This document shows positions 34,116 through 45,638 of a stretch of 64,000 nucleotides of DNA, in pieces. Source of the DNA: Lepas anatifera (taxonomy: Eukaryota; Arthropoda; Thecostraca; Lepadidae). The DNA lies in NCBI GenBank assembly GCA_034440635.1, contig JAOTON010002266.1, positions 248,001 to 312,000 of the forward strand. The letters are read 5' to 3'. Numbering within the stretch: position 1 is the first letter of the stretch; each line of letters starts with the position of its first letter. The position numbers were made by a program, and so were the translations under genes. The notes under the pieces are model-generated. The model did no database searches. It worked only from the letters and a program-made list of their open reading frames with translations, and was not told the DNA's origin.

Positions 34116-34390
34116 ACCTTGAAATAAGACAGGCAAATAACATGCTGTAAAAGACGGATCTTTTTTCGAGATGTTTCGGCTTGTTCTTTTTTTTAGGTAT
34201 AGTTGCTGAATCATATTACTCTCAGGAGTTTTTTTAGGAACAATTTTTGTCAAAAACACCTTTCTATGATGATATATTTTTGTGTAAACTGTTAGCTGTA
34301 TGAAAATGCTTCCGGCTTATGCAAAATTCCAAATTCCAAAGCCCTTAACGGGATTTTGTATGAGATATACATGGTGCGCCTAAAGTAACT
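34116..34390. other. Unassigned AT-rich sequence
   Basis: Nothing recognised. Confidence 0.45.
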
Positions 34391-35049
34391 GCTTCCCAGG
34401 GCTCTCTGCTCCCAGTTTAGTGGCTTCCCGGGGCTCTCTACTCCCCGTTAAGTGGCTTCCCGGGGCCCTCTGCTCCCCGTTAAGTGGCTTCCCGGGGCTC
34501 TCTACTCCCCGTTAAGTGGTTTCCCGGCGCCCACTGCTCCGCGTTGAGTGGCTTCCCGGGGCTCTCTACTCCCCGTTAAGTGGTTTCCCGGCGCCCACTG
34601 CTCCCCGTTGAGTGGCTTCCCGGGGCTCTCTACTCCCCGTTGAGTGGTTTCCCGGGGCTCTCTCTCCGTTGAGTGGTTTCGGGTTCTCTCCCCGTTGAGT
34701 GTTTGGGGGCTCTCTCTCCCGTTGAGTGGCTTCCCGGGGCTCTCTACTCCCCGTTAAGTGGTTTCCCGGCGCCCACTGCTCCGCGTTGAGTGGCTTCCCG
34801 GGGCTCTCTACTCCCCGTTAAGTGGTTTCCCGGCGCCCACTGCTCCGCGTTGAGTGGCTTCCCAGGGCTCTCTTCTCCCCGTTGAGTGGTTTCCCGGGGC
34901 TCTCTGCTCCGCGTTGAGTGGCTTCCCGGGGCTCTCTGCTCCCCGTTGAGTGGTTTCCCGGCGCCCACTGCTCCGCGTTGAGTGGCTTCCCAGGGCTCTC
35001 TGCTCCCCGTTGAGTGGCTTCCCGGGGCTCTCTGCTCCCCGTTGAGTGC
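34391..35049. repeat. 32-bp minisatellite
   Basis: About 20 units of GTGGCTTCCCGGGGCTCTCT plus ACTCCCCGTTAA/GA. Variation alternates (GGGGCTCTCT versus GGCGCCCACT) in runs, suggesting multi-unit duplication. The period is not a multiple of three, yet overlapping frames of 82-127 aa arise on the minus strand by chance. Confidence 0.9.
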
Positions 35050-35777
35050 TGCCCAAGCTGGGCTGGGAGTGGAGACGAATTCTGTTGAATTCCGCTGTGG
35101 AAACGTTCTTTTATCCACAAAAGACAAGTTTTGGGAATAGTGAGATATTTAATCAAGAATATACAAAACACTGTATAGGTCATTTGACCTGGCCTTGTGG
35201 CCTAACTTAAGATGATATCAACTCCAATTTAGAGAAAAGATTGCAAAATCGATCAAGGACAGGACAAATCCGAGAGTGGTGGTGGAGCGAGACTTAATAG
35301 AATAGGAAGTGCAGCTCAGATCCTCTTTCAAATAGAACCTCAGTTTTTCTGATGGCTAGCTCTTAAGTTCAGGCAAAGTTTTTCCTTTTAATAAGTTTGT
35401 CCTAATTACAAATTCTGGAAAAGAGACAGCAGGATTACCTCTCTCTTGTCTTCACAGAATTAGCCCCATTTCATGTTTTAATTTTGCCTTTTTTTCAATG
35501 CCCATCTACATCTCCTTCTCCCATCTTTCATCTTTGCAGACTAGTGATAAACGGCTTAGGCTGCCACAAATAACGCTACCTACAGCTCAAGACATCGGCG
35601 CAAACTGTTATCATTTAGAAGAGTCGGAAATAATACTTGAGAAGAAGCCACTTCGCAACAAAACATACTGTATGAAAAATAATAATAGATGATAACATAA
35701 CTGCCGCCATGAAAATAATTCAAAAGCGCATGAAGATACTATAACGATCCCCCTCATCAAATAGCCTAGCCTCGCTG
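35050..35777. other. Unassigned sequence
   Basis: Bases 35,178-35,215 hold a small TTTGACCTGGCC/TGGCCTAACTTAA fragment reminiscent of the AGGTCA-rich elements. Otherwise nothing is recognised. Confidence 0.4.
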
Positions 35778-36080
35778 CTTATAAAGGAGGCCTCCTAATT
35801 GGTCTATGCTGAAGGCCCCATTAGCTATAGCGGACATAACGGTCTACCTAGGAAAGCACTTTACTTAAAAAGGTGGCCCTCTAAACGGCTCACATGGGCC
35901 GACCCTTTATTTATAAAACAAGTCTCCAAACAGTCTATCAGGGGGCCCCCTTACTCATAAAGGACGCCCTATTACATGACCTAGGATGAGCACTTTTACT
36001 CATAAAGGGGCCCCCTAAACACCCAGCATAGGAGGCACCTTTCTAATAAAGAAAGCCCCTAAACGATCTACAAAATGGAG
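35778..36080. repeat. Degenerate tandem repeat of about 49 bp
   Basis: About six diverged units carry TTACTCATAAAGG, GGCCCCCTAAAC and a CATAGGAGG/CATGGGCCG-like segment in fixed order. Confidence 0.6.
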
Positions 36081-36084
36081 GACA

Positions 36085-36847
36085 AAAAGCAAGCAGGCCC
36101 CTCAGGACCAGGGATCGGAGGTCTCCTCTGATCCTGGCCTGCATGGAATGAAATATGTAGTGACGCGGCCGCCTCGCACCAAAGGAATAAAATAAGGAAT
36201 TCGGAAGTCGTGGCATTTGATCTGCGGTGTAATGTGCGTTCATTACTTTATTCTATTTCCATTTTGTGCATGCCCATGCTCAGTGACGGCGGAATGTCCG
36301 AATTTTAGGGGGCACCATGGAATTTACAACCCATGTCTTTTCAGTCAACGCCATAGGGTTAGTGTTAAAATTTCTTATTTAAGGGGGGGGATACCGTGCC
36401 CCGATGCCGCCCCAGTTCCACCGCCAGTGCCCAAGCTCAGGGCTGGATATGTCATCTCGATCCAGGAGGGCTCTGGGTGGCTTAATGCTGGCACAGCGGT
36501 AAAAACGCTATACAAAGCCTATGGGAGACAAAACATCCAGGGGGTGCTGACTCCCAACCCTGCAGGATCTCCGCCCATGGCCCCAGTCCATGTCTGGGCA
36601 ATCCCGCTCCCGCTAAGCTGGCAGGGCGTTCATTGGCTGGATCCAACGTGTTGCAGACTCACCAGCTCCTGCAGACCGGTAGAAGCCTAGCGCTGACTCC
36701 GCATACGGTGTGTGGACGCAGCCTGCTTGGTCGATTTCAAGGAATTATAGCATGCATAATACGAGTAGGTTGCTGGTTACCTAGCCATTGATTTTGGCCC
36801 TCACGGGCTCCAGGCAGGGGCCGAGTTGGAAGCTGGGGCCTAGAGGC
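36085..36847. other. Unassigned sequence
   Basis: A 157-aa plus frame (36,217-36,690) shows no recognised motif and no codon pattern I can distinguish from its surroundings. Confidence 0.4.
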
Positions 36848-37495
36848 CTTCAGGCCCAGCTGTGCAGTGTTGGGCGCCGTGCCAGGCACGGTACGACCAC
36901 AGGGCGTGGCCGGTCCCAGCTGTGCAGTGTTGGGCGCCGTGCCAGGCACGGTACGACCACAGGGCGTGGCCGGTCCCAGCTGTGCGGTGTTGGGTGCCGT
37001 GCCAGGCACGGTACGACCACAGGGCGTAGCCGGTCCCAGCCCCTTCAGGCCCAGCTGTGCGGTGTTGGGTGCCGTGCCAGGCACGGTACGACCACAGGGC
37101 GTAGCCGGTCCACCTTCAGGCCCAGCTGTGCAGTGTTGGGCGCCGTGCCAGGCACGGTACGACCACAGGGCGTAGCCGGTCCCAGCTGTGCGGTATTGGG
37201 TGCCGTGCCAGGCACGGCACGACCACAGGGCGTAGCCGGTCCCAGCTGTGCGGTGTTGGGTGCCGTGCCAGGCACGGTACGACCACAGGGCGTAGCCGGT
37301 CCCAGCTGTGCGGTGTTGGGTGCCGTGCCAGGCACGGTACGACCACAGGGCGTAGCCGGTCCCAGCTATGCAGTGTTGGACGCCGTGCCAGGCACGGTAC
37401 GACCACAGGGCGTGGCCGGTCCCAGCTGTGCGGTGTTGGGCGCCGTGCCAGGTACGGTACGACCACAGGGCGTGGCCGGTCCCGGCCCCTTCAGG
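36848..37495. repeat. 60-bp minisatellite
   Basis: About ten units of CCAGCTGTGCAGTGTTGGGC, GCCGTGCCAGGCACGGTACG and ACCACAGGGCGTGGCCGGTC. Each unit contains the perfect dyad CCGTGCCAGGCACGG. Three units carry a short CCTTCAGGC insertion at the same junction. All long frames here are repeat artefacts. Confidence 0.95.
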
Positions 37496-38023
37496 CACAG
37501 CTGGCCACGCGGCCCCACAATCGCAGCGGGAGACCGTGACAGGCATTCAAGTGTGGTCTCCCTGTGTGGCATTTCTTCTGAAGTCACAGAGCCAAGGCGT
37601 GTGAGCAATGCTTAAAAAGAGAAATGCATTTACGAGAAACGGGCTCGCAGAACTATACCTTGTTTTGGTATTGAGCCACAAAACATACACACATTTTTTG
37701 CAAAGCAAATGGTAGGGTTTTCCTCTTTGTCGCCTACGCGGTAGAGCCTCCCGATGCAAGGTCTCCAGCTCGTCTAATTCTATTGCGCTGTCTTTGTTTA
37801 ATCTCTAAAGCAAACTATTTTCCCATCAGCCAATAAGAGCTGCCATCGATGCTTGCGGGCCCAGCCCTATGGTTGTGCCATTGTACCAGCCGGGTGGGCG
37901 CAGCCGGCCCCGTGACTCAGATACAGGCTGTGTCATCCTGGCAAGCTAACACGCCGTGCCGGCTAAAAATAGGCGAGCGCCACAGCAGCCTCCAGCGGCG
38001 GCGCCCCACCAGCACTCTGCCAC
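37496..38023. other. Unassigned sequence
   Basis: Flank between the two arrays; nothing recognised. Confidence 0.45.
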
Positions 38024-39236
38024 CATCCAGTCCACTGTTGCCACCATCCAGTCCACTGTTGCCACTATCCAGTCGACTGTTGCCACTATCCAGTCTACTG
38101 CTGCCACTATCCAGTCCACTGTTGCCACTATCCAGTCGACTGTTGCCACTATCCAGTCTACTGCTGCCACTATCCAGTCCACTGTTTCCACTATCCAGTC
38201 TACTTTTGCCACCATCCAGTCTACTGTTGCCACTATCCCGTCTACTGTTGCCACTATCCAGTCTACTGTTGCCACTATCCCGTCTACTGTTGCCACTATC
38301 CAGTCCACTGTTGCCACTATCCAGCCCACTGCCACCGTCCAGTCCACTGTTGCCACTATCCAGTCCACTGTTGCCACCATCCAGTCTACTGGTGCCATTA
38401 TCCAGTCCACTGTTGCCACCATCCAGTCTACTGGTGCCATTATCCAGTCCACTGTTGCCACTATTCAGTCTACTGCCACCGTCCAGTCTACTGTTGCCAC
38501 TATCCAGTCCACTGTTGCCACTATCCAGTAAACTGTTGCCACTATCCAGTCTACTGTTGCCACTATCCAGTCCACTGTTGCCACTATCCAGTCTACTGTT
38601 GCCACTATCCAGTCCACTGTTGCCACTATCCAGTCTACTGTTGCCACTATCCAGTCCACTGTTGCCACCGTGCAGTCTACTGTTGCCACCGTCCAGTCCA
38701 CTGTTGCCACTATCCAGTCCACTGTTGCCACCATCCAGTCTACTGTTGCCATTATCCAGTCCACTGTTGCCACTATTCAGTCCACTGCCACCGTCCAGTC
38801 CACTGTTGCCACTATCCAGTCTACTGCTACCGTCCAGTCTACTGTTGCCACTATCCAGTGCACTGTTGCCACTATCCAGTAAACTGTTGCCACTATCCAG
38901 TCTACTGTTGCCACTATCCAGTCCACTGTTGCCACTATCCAGTCTACTCTTGCCACTATCCAGTCTACTGTTGCCACTATCCAGTCTACTGTTGCCACTA
39001 TCCAGTCCACTGCTACCGTGCAGTCTACTGCTGCCACTATCCAGTCTACTGTTACCACTATCCAGTCCACTGTTGCCACTATCCAGTCTACTGTTGCCAC
39101 TATCCAGTCCACTGTTGCCACTATCCAGTCTACTGCCACCGTCCAGTCTACTGTTGCCACTATCCAGTCTACTGTTGCCACTATCCAGTCCACTGTTGCC
39201 ACTATCCAGTCCAATGCCACCGTCCAGTCCAGAAAT
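38024..39236. repeat. 21-bp minisatellite
   Basis: About 57 units of CCACTATCCAGTCTACTGTT+G, with C/T variation (CCACTG versus CTACTG) and occasional 15-bp units (CCACCGTCCAGTCTA). The period of seven codons opens frames of 467 aa (plus) and 443 aa (minus), which overlap fully and are not credible genes. Confidence 0.95.
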
Positions 39237-39239
39237 AGA

Positions 39240-40395
39240 ATTCAGCACTTAAAACAACGTTCGCCATCAAACAATCAGGTCCACCAGGTCAACTTTAAGG
39301 TCAGTTAAATTACCTGATTTGCACTTGTGGTGGCCCATTTTGCCACTCTGGCTGCTTTTGACCAGGATTTTTTTAATAGCCACAAGAGTGAAGAATCCAA
39401 TTTTTGCTTTGATTCATGTTCTATAAACCTATGTGATCTGTCTGGGTAAGACGGGATGTTAGGTCAAATTCCAAAGGTCACTGACCGGTAAAACTCATTT
39501 TTGTCCAAGATGTCTAGTTTCCATCCCGTGGTGGTATTTTAACCAATTTCTGCCAATTTAGTGCACGTCTATTAATATGTCACTGTTTACACCCCATCAA
39601 GGTCAAATTAGTTCAAAGGTCAAAAATGATCATGCAAAGTGACTGTTCATATGACATTCTGCATCAGTTACGCCTGGTAAGTGCTTGCTTCATCATCTTT
39701 TATTGCTTACTTCTTAATATCAAATGAGGTCAAAGGTCGAAAAAGGTCAAATTTATATTGGATGCAACGCATTTAGTTCAGGCTCCATATCACTTAACTT
39801 GACTATTTAGGAGTCACTCTATATCAGTTACGCCAAAAAGTGTTTTGCTCATCATCTGTTATTGCTTGCACCTCTTTCAAGGTCAAATAGGGTCACAGGT
39901 CGAAAAAGGTCGATTCCGTATCAGATACAAATCAACTAATTCTCTGTCCATCAAATGTAAAAATACCGGCTTGAAACATGCATCTGTAGTCGTTATTCTA
40001 CGCAGAGTTATCACTGAGGTCACGCAAGGTCAAATCAAGGTCAGTGAAGTTCAAAAAGGGTCATGAAAGGTTTAACCCGATAAAAGTAATCCTCGAAGGT
40101 CAGCATGAAACATTCTGAACCAGTTTATGAAAAAATGCTGTAAAGAACGATAATAGTCTGAATCCTTCACGTGGACCCGGTTACAGTCACCCAAATGACC
40201 CCAACATGCCTCAAGTCCTAAGGCCATAGCTCCGTGACCTTGAAAATTGGGAACATTTTTTTGCAAAACATGCACAATAAATGTCCCAGGGGCTATACGA
40301 AATTTAAATGCTCTAAATTAAAAAAATAACGTCTTTTAATTCTTGAAAAAAACTTTAGGTGGTTTCAACAGCCCCTCCCCCTGTACGGGCAAGGG
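39240..40395. mobile_element. Family F TTAA element, right end and AGGTCA-rich body
   Basis: The right end CCCCTGTACGGGCAAGGG is followed by TTAA (40,396-40,399), the GGG-TTAA form of families D and E. The body repeats AAGGTCAAATTAGTTCAAAGG-type words, CATCAT(C)TNTTATTGCTT three times, and many AGGTCA motifs. No left end is visible; the 21-bp array lies where it would be expected. Confidence 0.6.
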
Positions 40396-40399
40396 TTAA

Positions 40400-40747
40400 C
40401 TTCCCACATGTCACCTCCCCGACAATATGATATTTTCCCCAGTTTACTTTTTAAAGAAAAACGGTTAGATAAACCTAGAAAGACAATGCCGGTCAAATGA
40501 CCGGTGGCCTGTTTGCGTGCATTACCGGTTTAAAACACTTGATTCATGCATTATTGTACACCACTCAAAGTAATGCTTCCTCAATTTAACCACATTTTCG
40601 TTATTTTGTTTGCTATTCTTCGTATTTGTAATGCAGCTGGGAACACCTTAGATGCACTGCACATTATAAATCGCTATCTACAAAATCCTCACGAAAAAGG
40701 AAACAACTCAGGATATATGAACGTTTCAGTAGCTGTCATGAAATGAC
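40400..40747. other. Unassigned sequence
   Basis: Nothing recognised; the 66-aa frame 40,546-40,746 has no motif. Confidence 0.4.
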
Positions 40748-41000
40748 AGGGACATTCCACGACAAATGGACCAAAAAATCTCCAAACAGCACCCTACAAC
40801 TCAGATTTTGATGAAACCGTGTTCTGAAGGGTTATCTGACGCGTTGATTCATGCTGTGACATTTTTAGCCTCGTCCCTCCAGCAGTATCTGAGTTATTGC
40901 CTCCGGAAATTTTTCGATGTAGTACAGACCCTATTTTTACAACAGCTCTATCTCCAAAGACAATCATGAAATTTGTATAAATCATACGTTCCCAGAAAAA
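40748..41000 (+). mobile_element. Family K element, left-end fragment (K3)
   Basis: It begins GGGACATTCCACGACAAATG and continues with ACTCAGATTTTGATGAAA, a TTTTTAGCCTCGTCC block and TATTGCCTCCGG, matching 21,797-21,960 of K1 in order. Confidence 0.6.
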
Positions 41001-41360
41001 TTAAGGCCTAAATAATAATGTAGTGGAGTAAAAACTAAAAATTTAAGAATGCAGGCATAAGTTTACCTGTGCCATAGGGTCCGGTTATGTGGTTTCATAA
41101 CCATGGCATTAAAAATTTACAGTTTTTCCTTTGGTGAAATTGAGTTTGGAGTATTATATGTCGATGCCCAAAAAATTGGAGCCAGGTTTTTTATCAAATT
41201 TCTTTAATGCCATTTTGAAATTACTACTGCAGGTTCATTATAGCCAAGCATTGCTTACTTTCAATCATCACCGCATTTGTAATACATAAAATGCATGCAT
41301 TTATTACAGGCGAAGGACGCAGTCTCGACAGAACACACATGCATAATTTTAGGTGTACGT

Positions 41361-41367
<7 letters not shown>
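41001..41367. other. Unassigned sequence
   Basis: Nothing recognised between K3 and the TA microsatellite. Confidence 0.4.

Positions 41368-41428
<61 letters not shown>
41368..41428. repeat. TA microsatellite
   Basis: Uninterrupted (TA)n of about 60 bp, 40 bp from the Penelope-like fragment. Confidence 0.95.
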
Positions 41429-41431
<3 letters not shown>

Positions 41432-41468
41432 TATATGCTCATTGCATTATTGATATACTCTTGACATT

Positions 41469-41984
41469 ATATATGATATATGGAAGAGACTTAAGACTTT
41501 TTGTATTAATTTACTTTATATTTATCCTTTTTACAGACGTTTCGGTGGCAAAGCACATTGGTCAGCATGAATAGTAAAATCACATCAAAAAGACATCAAA
41601 ACGATACATACATGAGGCACCATAAAATGAATAAAATGACAGTTTTGCAAGAATGAATCGGGCAAACATTTCTATCGCCTTTTAAATTTCTTTCACGTCT
41701 AGCACGAAAACACGTCAGTGGGGAACTTCTGATATTGCTAAAAACGCCGCAGATTTTGACCGATTTACAAATCCAGATCTCATGTTTAAAGAGGGGTAAA
41801 CAGAAATAAACCCTGGTTCTAAATTTCTTCTTAGCGCTTTATCTTTTGGTGTGGCCAGAATTTTAGTATCATCCCATCGTGGTAAATGGTTACATTCATC
41901 GATGTGGAACACTAGAGAATTTGAGAGAATATATGGAAGAGACTTAAGACAAAAAGTCTTAAGTCTCTCCCATATATCATATAT
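41469..41984 (-). mobile_element. Penelope-like element fragment (GIY-YIG domain) with inverted ends
   Basis: Minus frame 41,912-41,715 encodes CNHLPRWDDTKIL, then RRNLEPGFISVYPSLN, resembling the C-terminal part of the GIY-YIG endonuclease of Penelope-like retroelements (H-x-x-x-W-D-x-x-K-I-L ... R-x-x-L-E-x-x-F-I ... L-N). The 516-bp piece is bounded by an inverted repeat of 35 bp with one mismatch (41,469-41,503 and 41,950-41,984) containing GAGACTTAAGAC, and a second internal copy makes a hairpin at 41,932-41,977. AT-rich simple repeats flank it. The RT domain is absent, so the copy is heavily 5'-truncated. The identification rests on short motifs. Confidence 0.6.
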
Positions 41985-43640
41985 ATATATACGGATTGAT
42001 TCTGGCTATAGAACCTCTATACCCCATATATGAATTTAGGTGTTACCATTGGGTTGGCTTGAATGACCATATATATATATATATATTTATTTATTTATAT
42101 ACAATAAATAAATCCCGCCTCCAAAGGGGTAAATCATTTATTTTGCGGTATATTCGTTTAGTGCAAAAAACTGGCTTCAGAAAAAAATGGCGTGGGCAGG
42201 CATGCAAGAAAATGAACCCACACCATACAGGTAATATGAATTCGACTTGCAGTTGTGATTACAGCTCCAGATTTAAGTTAAATCCCAGAACCGGGCAGAC
42301 AGGAGCCAGCGTAAAAGTTGAAGGTGGTGAGAACAATCAAATGTATTATAGGCTCAGTGCTTCTATATTGGATGGGAGATGATGCAAGTGTTCATGGCTT
42401 CCAGTTAGCTGATGCAATGCTAACTGTCGGGATGTTTTGGATGAAATACTGTTGTTACGATGTTACAACAGCACTGAGACGATCAAAGCGTTGCCATATT
42501 TTTTGTCTTGTTAAGGTACCGATCACCTCTGGTTTGTAGCCATGACATGTATTTGCACACACACACACACACATGCATACAAGTATGGTTAAAAGACAAG
42601 ACAGGAGAAATGTCCCCATTCAAGTCCAGCAGCAGGCGCCGCACGATACTCCTGAGATCAAATATGAGCACAGGTAGAGTAAAAAAAGCCTCAGAAGACT
42701 GACAATGGGAGAGTGCAGGCAAAAAACTAGGTAAAGGAAGTGTCGAGAGAGATGTGGTACCGATGAGACTGAGACGGTGAGTGAGACGCGATACCGTGTC
42801 GGGCTGTGAGCCTTCGAGAAAACCAGCTCGGGCGGAGAAGCGAGTAACGTGGCGACGACGGTTCCGCAGCGGCAGGGCTTACTTACTTACTTAAGGCTTT
42901 TTATAAGGCGTTCTGTGCATGGCACCTTTGCCCGCCTCTAAAGAAGTGTGTGGGAGAATTTTATAATTTTGCGTGAGGGGAAGCTACGTTAGTCTGTTAA
43001 AGCAATGGGAGTTATTTCAAGTAATGGGTTGCAAGATGGTTCAGCTTGTAAATGGACGGTCGTGGCAATGGCATAAGCCATGTCAAGGGAGTTCTTATAA
43101 AAGTTGGACCCGCAGAGTGCAAAGGGATGACTGTTATCGCTGTGGTTGAAGACCTTAAATCTAGAATTTGGAATTTAGAATTTTGTGTGTCAGCTACTGG
43201 GGGGGGCCGCGGGCGAGCTCGCCGGGAAGCCACGGGGCACGCGTTCACGCAAAGCAACGGATTTAAGATTCCGACGCGGCCGGCCCGCGGGGACGCAGGA
43301 GCAGGCCGATAGCGGCGCGGCGGACGCTGTTCGAGTATCAGGACCGGAAGAATGGACAGAACAAGAACAAGGATAATCAGGCTTAAGACATACTGGAACA
43401 TATTAATATCAATAAGCACACGGGTTACGGCTGAGTTGCGTTGAGAACAATCAGTACAACAGAGTAAGACATGTTCTATTTTTTCCCAATAAGAAGCTGC
43501 ACAGACGGCGAAAAGAGAAGGCAGAGAATAGAACAGATATTTTCGTTACGGTGCCATCTTGTATGGACAACAGTAATATCATGTCAGAGTGTTGTATAGA
43601 CATTAGTGTTGGTAACAAACACTAGGTCTCAGACGGTACG
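41985..43640. other. Unassigned, with small microsatellites
   Basis: TA repeats at about 42,070-42,085, CA at 42,557-42,572 and (CTTA)n at 42,877-42,892. A single unit resembling the 32-bp array occurs at 42,508-42,540 (TTAAGGTACCGATCACCTCT). GC-rich sequence at 43,190-43,330 opens several frames with no recognised motif. Confidence 0.4.
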
Positions 43641-43652
43641 CTGTTTTGTACT

Positions 43653-44165
43653 GTCAAGGCACCGATCTACCCTGGTTTTGTACTGTCAAGGTACCGATCT
43701 CCCCTGGTTTTGTACTGTCAAGGTACCGATCTCCCCTGGTTTTGTCCTGTCAAGGTCCGATCTCCCTGGTTTTGTTGTAAGTACCGATCTCCCTGGTTTT
43801 TTGTAGGTACCGATCTACCCTGGTTTTGTCTGTAGGTACGATCACCTGGTTTTGTCTGTAGGTACCGATCTCCCTGGTTTTGTCCTGTAAGTACTGATCT
43901 CCCTGGTTTTGTACTGTGGTACGATCTCCCTGGTTTTGTTTGTGTACCGATCTCCCTGGTTTTGTATGTCAGGTACGATCTCCCTGGTTTGTTCTGTCAA
44001 GTACCTCTCCCTGGTTTTGTGTCAAGGTACCGATCTCCCTGGTTTTGTTCTGTCAAATACTATTTTGGTTTTGTCTGTCAAAGTACCCAGCTGCTCTGGT
44101 TTTGTTCTGTCAATGTATCGATCTCCTTTGGTTTTATCCTGTCAATGTACCCATCTCTTGGTCTG
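43653..44165. repeat. Degenerate 32-bp minisatellite
   Basis: About 17 units of CTGTCAAGGTACCGATCTCC plus CCTGGTTTTGTA. Units shrink to 27-30 bp and diverge in the middle. The likely founder unit is the single copy near 42,508. Confidence 0.85.
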
Positions 44166-44330
44166 ACGGGCAGTAACAAATGGCGGAGTGGCGTCACTTG
44201 GTTCTGCGGATGTGGCAGCCACAGGGCGTGTAGGTCGGATCTGACACATGACAGCCTGACGACGGACTGGTCACGTGCCAGGGGCCCTCAGTCGGCCAAG
44301 GTCGAGGTGGCACCGGGTGCAGTCGGCTGG

Positions 44331-45047
44331 ACTAGGTCACACCTGCAGCTGCCGGAACACTCTAGTCTTGTTCCAGCTGTCAGCACAGTTTTGTCAGCAG
44401 GACCTCTAACCTCTCCTCCAGAAAAGTAACATCAGCGCCATAATCGCCTCTGGTTTGTGCTAAGCAAAGGGAACTTAAACCTTTATGCCATTAAAAAATA
44501 TTAGGCTGCCACTTCCTGCACTTACTGTTTTTCATCGGCACGAACAGCAGGCCGCCAGCCCGTAAAACCTCTAGAACTAGTTCTCGGGGAGAGGCTACAG
44601 TCCTGTGACGTAGGCGCAACGCAGCCCGCTAATTGGTGCTGACAAAACTGTGCTGACAGCTGGAACAGGGCTTCTATCAGCTCTGAAGAGTACTGCTGGT
44701 TGTAGTCTGACACTGCACAGCTGCCGGAACACTCTGAGAGCTCTGAAGAGTACTGCTCATTGTAGTCTGACACTGTGCAGCTGCCAGAACACTCTGGCAG
44801 CTCTGACGATTACTGCTGATTGTAGTCTGACACTACACAGCTGCCGGAACACTCTGGCAGCTCTGACGATTACTGCTGGTTGAAGTCTGACACTGCGCAG
44901 CTGCCAGAACACTCTGGCAGCTCTGACGATTACTGCTGGTTGTAGTCTGACACTGCGCAGCTGCCAGAACACTCTGGCAGCTCTGACGATTACTGCTGGT
45001 TGTAGTCTGACACTGCGCAGCTGCCGGAACACTCTGACGAGTACTGT
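44331..45047. repeat. 60-bp minisatellite, split by MITE H1
   Basis: About six units of CAGCTCTGACGATTACTGCT, GGTTGTAGTCTGACACTGCG and CAGCTGCCAGAACACTCTGG at 44,677-45,047. A further partial unit (GCAGCTGCCGGAACACTC) lies left of H1 at 44,345-44,362, so H1 inserted inside the array. Confidence 0.9.
44365..44674 (+). mobile_element. TA-flanked MITE H, copy 1
   Basis: A 310-bp element with TA on both sides (44,363-44,364; 44,675-44,676). Termini contain TTGTTCCAGCTGTCAGCACA and its inverse, an inverted repeat of about 30 bp (including AGTTTTGTCAGCA). Its interior matches copy H2 (55,011-55,314) over its whole length. A TA target and short length fit Tc1/mariner-type MITEs; no transposase is present. 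Confidence 0.85.
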
Positions 45048-45634
45048 TAATTGCGACCTGAAATAGATGTACCATCTACCAAGAAGTATGATTTAAGCTA
45101 TTCGAAAGAGAACTAAAACTTAAGGCGTCCCCCCCATTTGGTCTATCAGTCATCGCCAGACATTTTGGAGCGCGATGACGATAGAGAGCGCGGTGACAGG
45201 ATGAGCGCGTCCGTTATTTTCACTTGGGGCAAATGCCGACCGATTACTTACTATTTTGCCCTCATGTGTCGCAGTAATCAATCACCTGCTTTTAAATTTT
45301 CTGCATCTTTGCTTAAGTACATGAAGGCCGCGCGTGGGATGCCTTACCTCCGTTAGGTATTACATAACCTACAGGTTATTGCACAGCCCAAGGCAAAGCT
45401 CACCTGAATAGTAGCTTCACGTTTGTGAAGCACGCTATATTTCGAAAAGACGTGCCTCCAAGTTATTGGTTGTATGCACATTAGGGCTCCCAAAAGTACC
45501 ATTGCTTTACTTTCCATAGTTTGTCACTGCTTTCCCTGGAAACAAGCATGCAAAATAGCGTGATGGCCTCTGCACCCAGAATCTGCTCTACCCACTTAGA
45601 ACATTGGGTTTTTTTGGAGGCTGTTTTTCTTAAT
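45048..45634. other. Unassigned sequence
   Basis: Nothing recognised. Confidence 0.4.
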
Positions 45635-45638
45635 TTAG

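Noticed and set aside
36737..37615. Frames of 269 and 275 aa on opposite strands
   Set aside because: Artefacts of the 60-bp array.
32397..39236. CRISPR-like array
   Set aside because: Repeats are directly contiguous with no unique spacers, and the context is eukaryotic; these are minisatellites.
37849..39252. 467-aa plus and 443-aa minus open frames
   Set aside because: Both fall on the 21-bp minisatellite, whose period is seven codons; frames stay open on both strands with a simple seven-residue repeat. No coding support.
43012..43419. GC-rich frames on both strands
   Set aside because: Frames overlap, no motif is recognised, and high GC explains their length.
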